Of a DNA stretch of 64,000 nucleotides, positions 63,795 to 64,000 are shown one piece after another. Each line of letters begins with the position of its first letter. The first letter of the stretch is position 1. Source of the stretch: Thioalkalivibrio sp. ALJT (lineage in GTDB: Bacteria > Pseudomonadota > Gammaproteobacteria > Ectothiorhodospirales > Ectothiorhodospiraceae); contig NZ_KB907129.1 in the NCBI RefSeq assembly GCF_000381825.1, forward strand, positions 48,396 through 112,395, given 5' to 3'. The notes under the pieces were generated by a model that was not told where the DNA came from, did no database searches, and saw only the letters and a list, made by a program, of their open reading frames with translations. A program made the position numbers and the translations under genes.

Positions 63795-64000
63795 ATGAAC
63801 AAAAGCCTCATCGCGCTTGGCATTCTCGCATTCGTTCTCGGCGCCTCTGGCTGCGGCAGTTCAAGTGACAGCGACAGCGCCGACAGCGGCAATGGCGACA
63901 TAAGCAACGGCGACACCGGCAACGGCGACACCGACAACGGGGACACCGGCAACGGGGACACCGGCAACGGGGATACCGGCAACGGGGATACCGGCAACGG
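63795..64000 (+). CDS. Putative repeat lipoprotein (runs off right edge)
   Basis: Partial, 68 codons seen. The ATG at 63795 has AAGGA eight bases upstream. MNKSLIALGILAFVLGASGC is a lipoprotein-like signal, though the residue three before the Cys is Ala rather than Leu. After SSSDSDSADS comes a repeat of about five residues (Gly-Asn-Gly-Asp-Thr) that continues to the edge. I do not recognise the family. The repeat is acidic and Gly-rich and could be a linker or a calcium-binding surface segment. Confidence 0.7.
   Translation, partial: MNKSLIALGILAFVLGASGCGSSSDSDSADSGNGDISNGDTGNGDTDNGDTGNGDTGNGDTGNGDTGN
63883..64000 (+). repeat. 15-bp tandem repeat coding Gly-Asn-Gly-Asp-Thr
   Basis: GGCAACGGGGACACC-type units repeat in frame at least seven times up to the edge. 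The last units are the most alike (GGGGATACCGGCAAC), suggesting recent growth; the array may go on beyond the window. Confidence 0.85.

Overview
The window is about 64 kb of high-GC, gene-dense chromosomal DNA from a gammaproteobacterium. Gene content and order (mlaFEDCB-murA-his, kdsD-kdsC-lptCAB, rpoN-hpf-ptsN-hprK-rapZ, pilMNOPQ divergent from ponA, gltB/gltD/hemE) fit the Chromatiales/Ectothiorhodospiraceae type. A Thioalkalivibrio-like sulfur oxidiser is my best guess, but this is inference from gene order, not a database match. There is a partial gene at each edge: a multicopper oxidase on the left and a repeat-bearing lipoprotein on the right. I see no rRNA, tRNA, CRISPR array, prophage or insertion sequence.

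Left part (1-18.5 kb). A minus-strand metal/copper-handling operon (His/Cys-rich secreted protein, TolC-type lipoprotein with a Gly-Asp-His repeat tail, multicopper oxidase) lies downstream of pepN. It is followed by tatD, a hipBA toxin-antitoxin pair with operator-like repeats, a KaiC-like/PPDK-like fusion protein, a GcvR-like ACT protein, bolA, an alkaline-phosphatase-superfamily enzyme, a small Cys-motif protein and the helicase lhr.

Middle part (18.5-42 kb). A long minus-strand run reads mlaF-E-D-C-B, murA, hisG, an aroF/G/H-type DAHP synthase, hisD and hisC. It couples outer-membrane lipid transport, peptidoglycan precursor synthesis and amino-acid biosynthesis. On the plus strand a flavin oxidoreductase and an epimerase lead into the Ca/Na antiporter and the kdsD-kdsC-lptC-lptA-lptB set for Kdo synthesis and LPS export. 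Next comes rpoN with a regulatory PTS: hpf, ptsN, hprK, rapZ, a mannose-type EIIA and HPr. A PfkB-family kinase and two tandem NTF2-like genes follow.

Right part (42-64 kb). aroK and pilQPONM (type IV pilus assembly) are on the minus strand, divergent from the PBP1A gene. Then come hemE, gltD, yqeY and rpsU (minus) and aroB, dgt, a DamX-like SPOR protein and gltB (plus). In many gammaproteobacteria pilMNOPQ-aroK-aroB-damX-gltB-gltD-hemE is one collinear block. Here it is broken and partly inverted, so gltB and gltD are separate and on opposite strands.

The most notable non-coding signals are an 80-bp repeat present in two opposite-facing copies (27.4 and 35.0 kb, about 92% identical), REP-like hairpins at 2.8 and 18.4 kb, operator-like repeats before hipBA, and an inverted repeat in the pilM leader. 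I found no clearly new multi-gene system. The best candidate for unexplored biology is the 873-residue-class protein at 8.4-11.0 kb, which joins a RecA/KaiC-like domain lacking a P-loop to a PPDK-type ATP-grasp domain.
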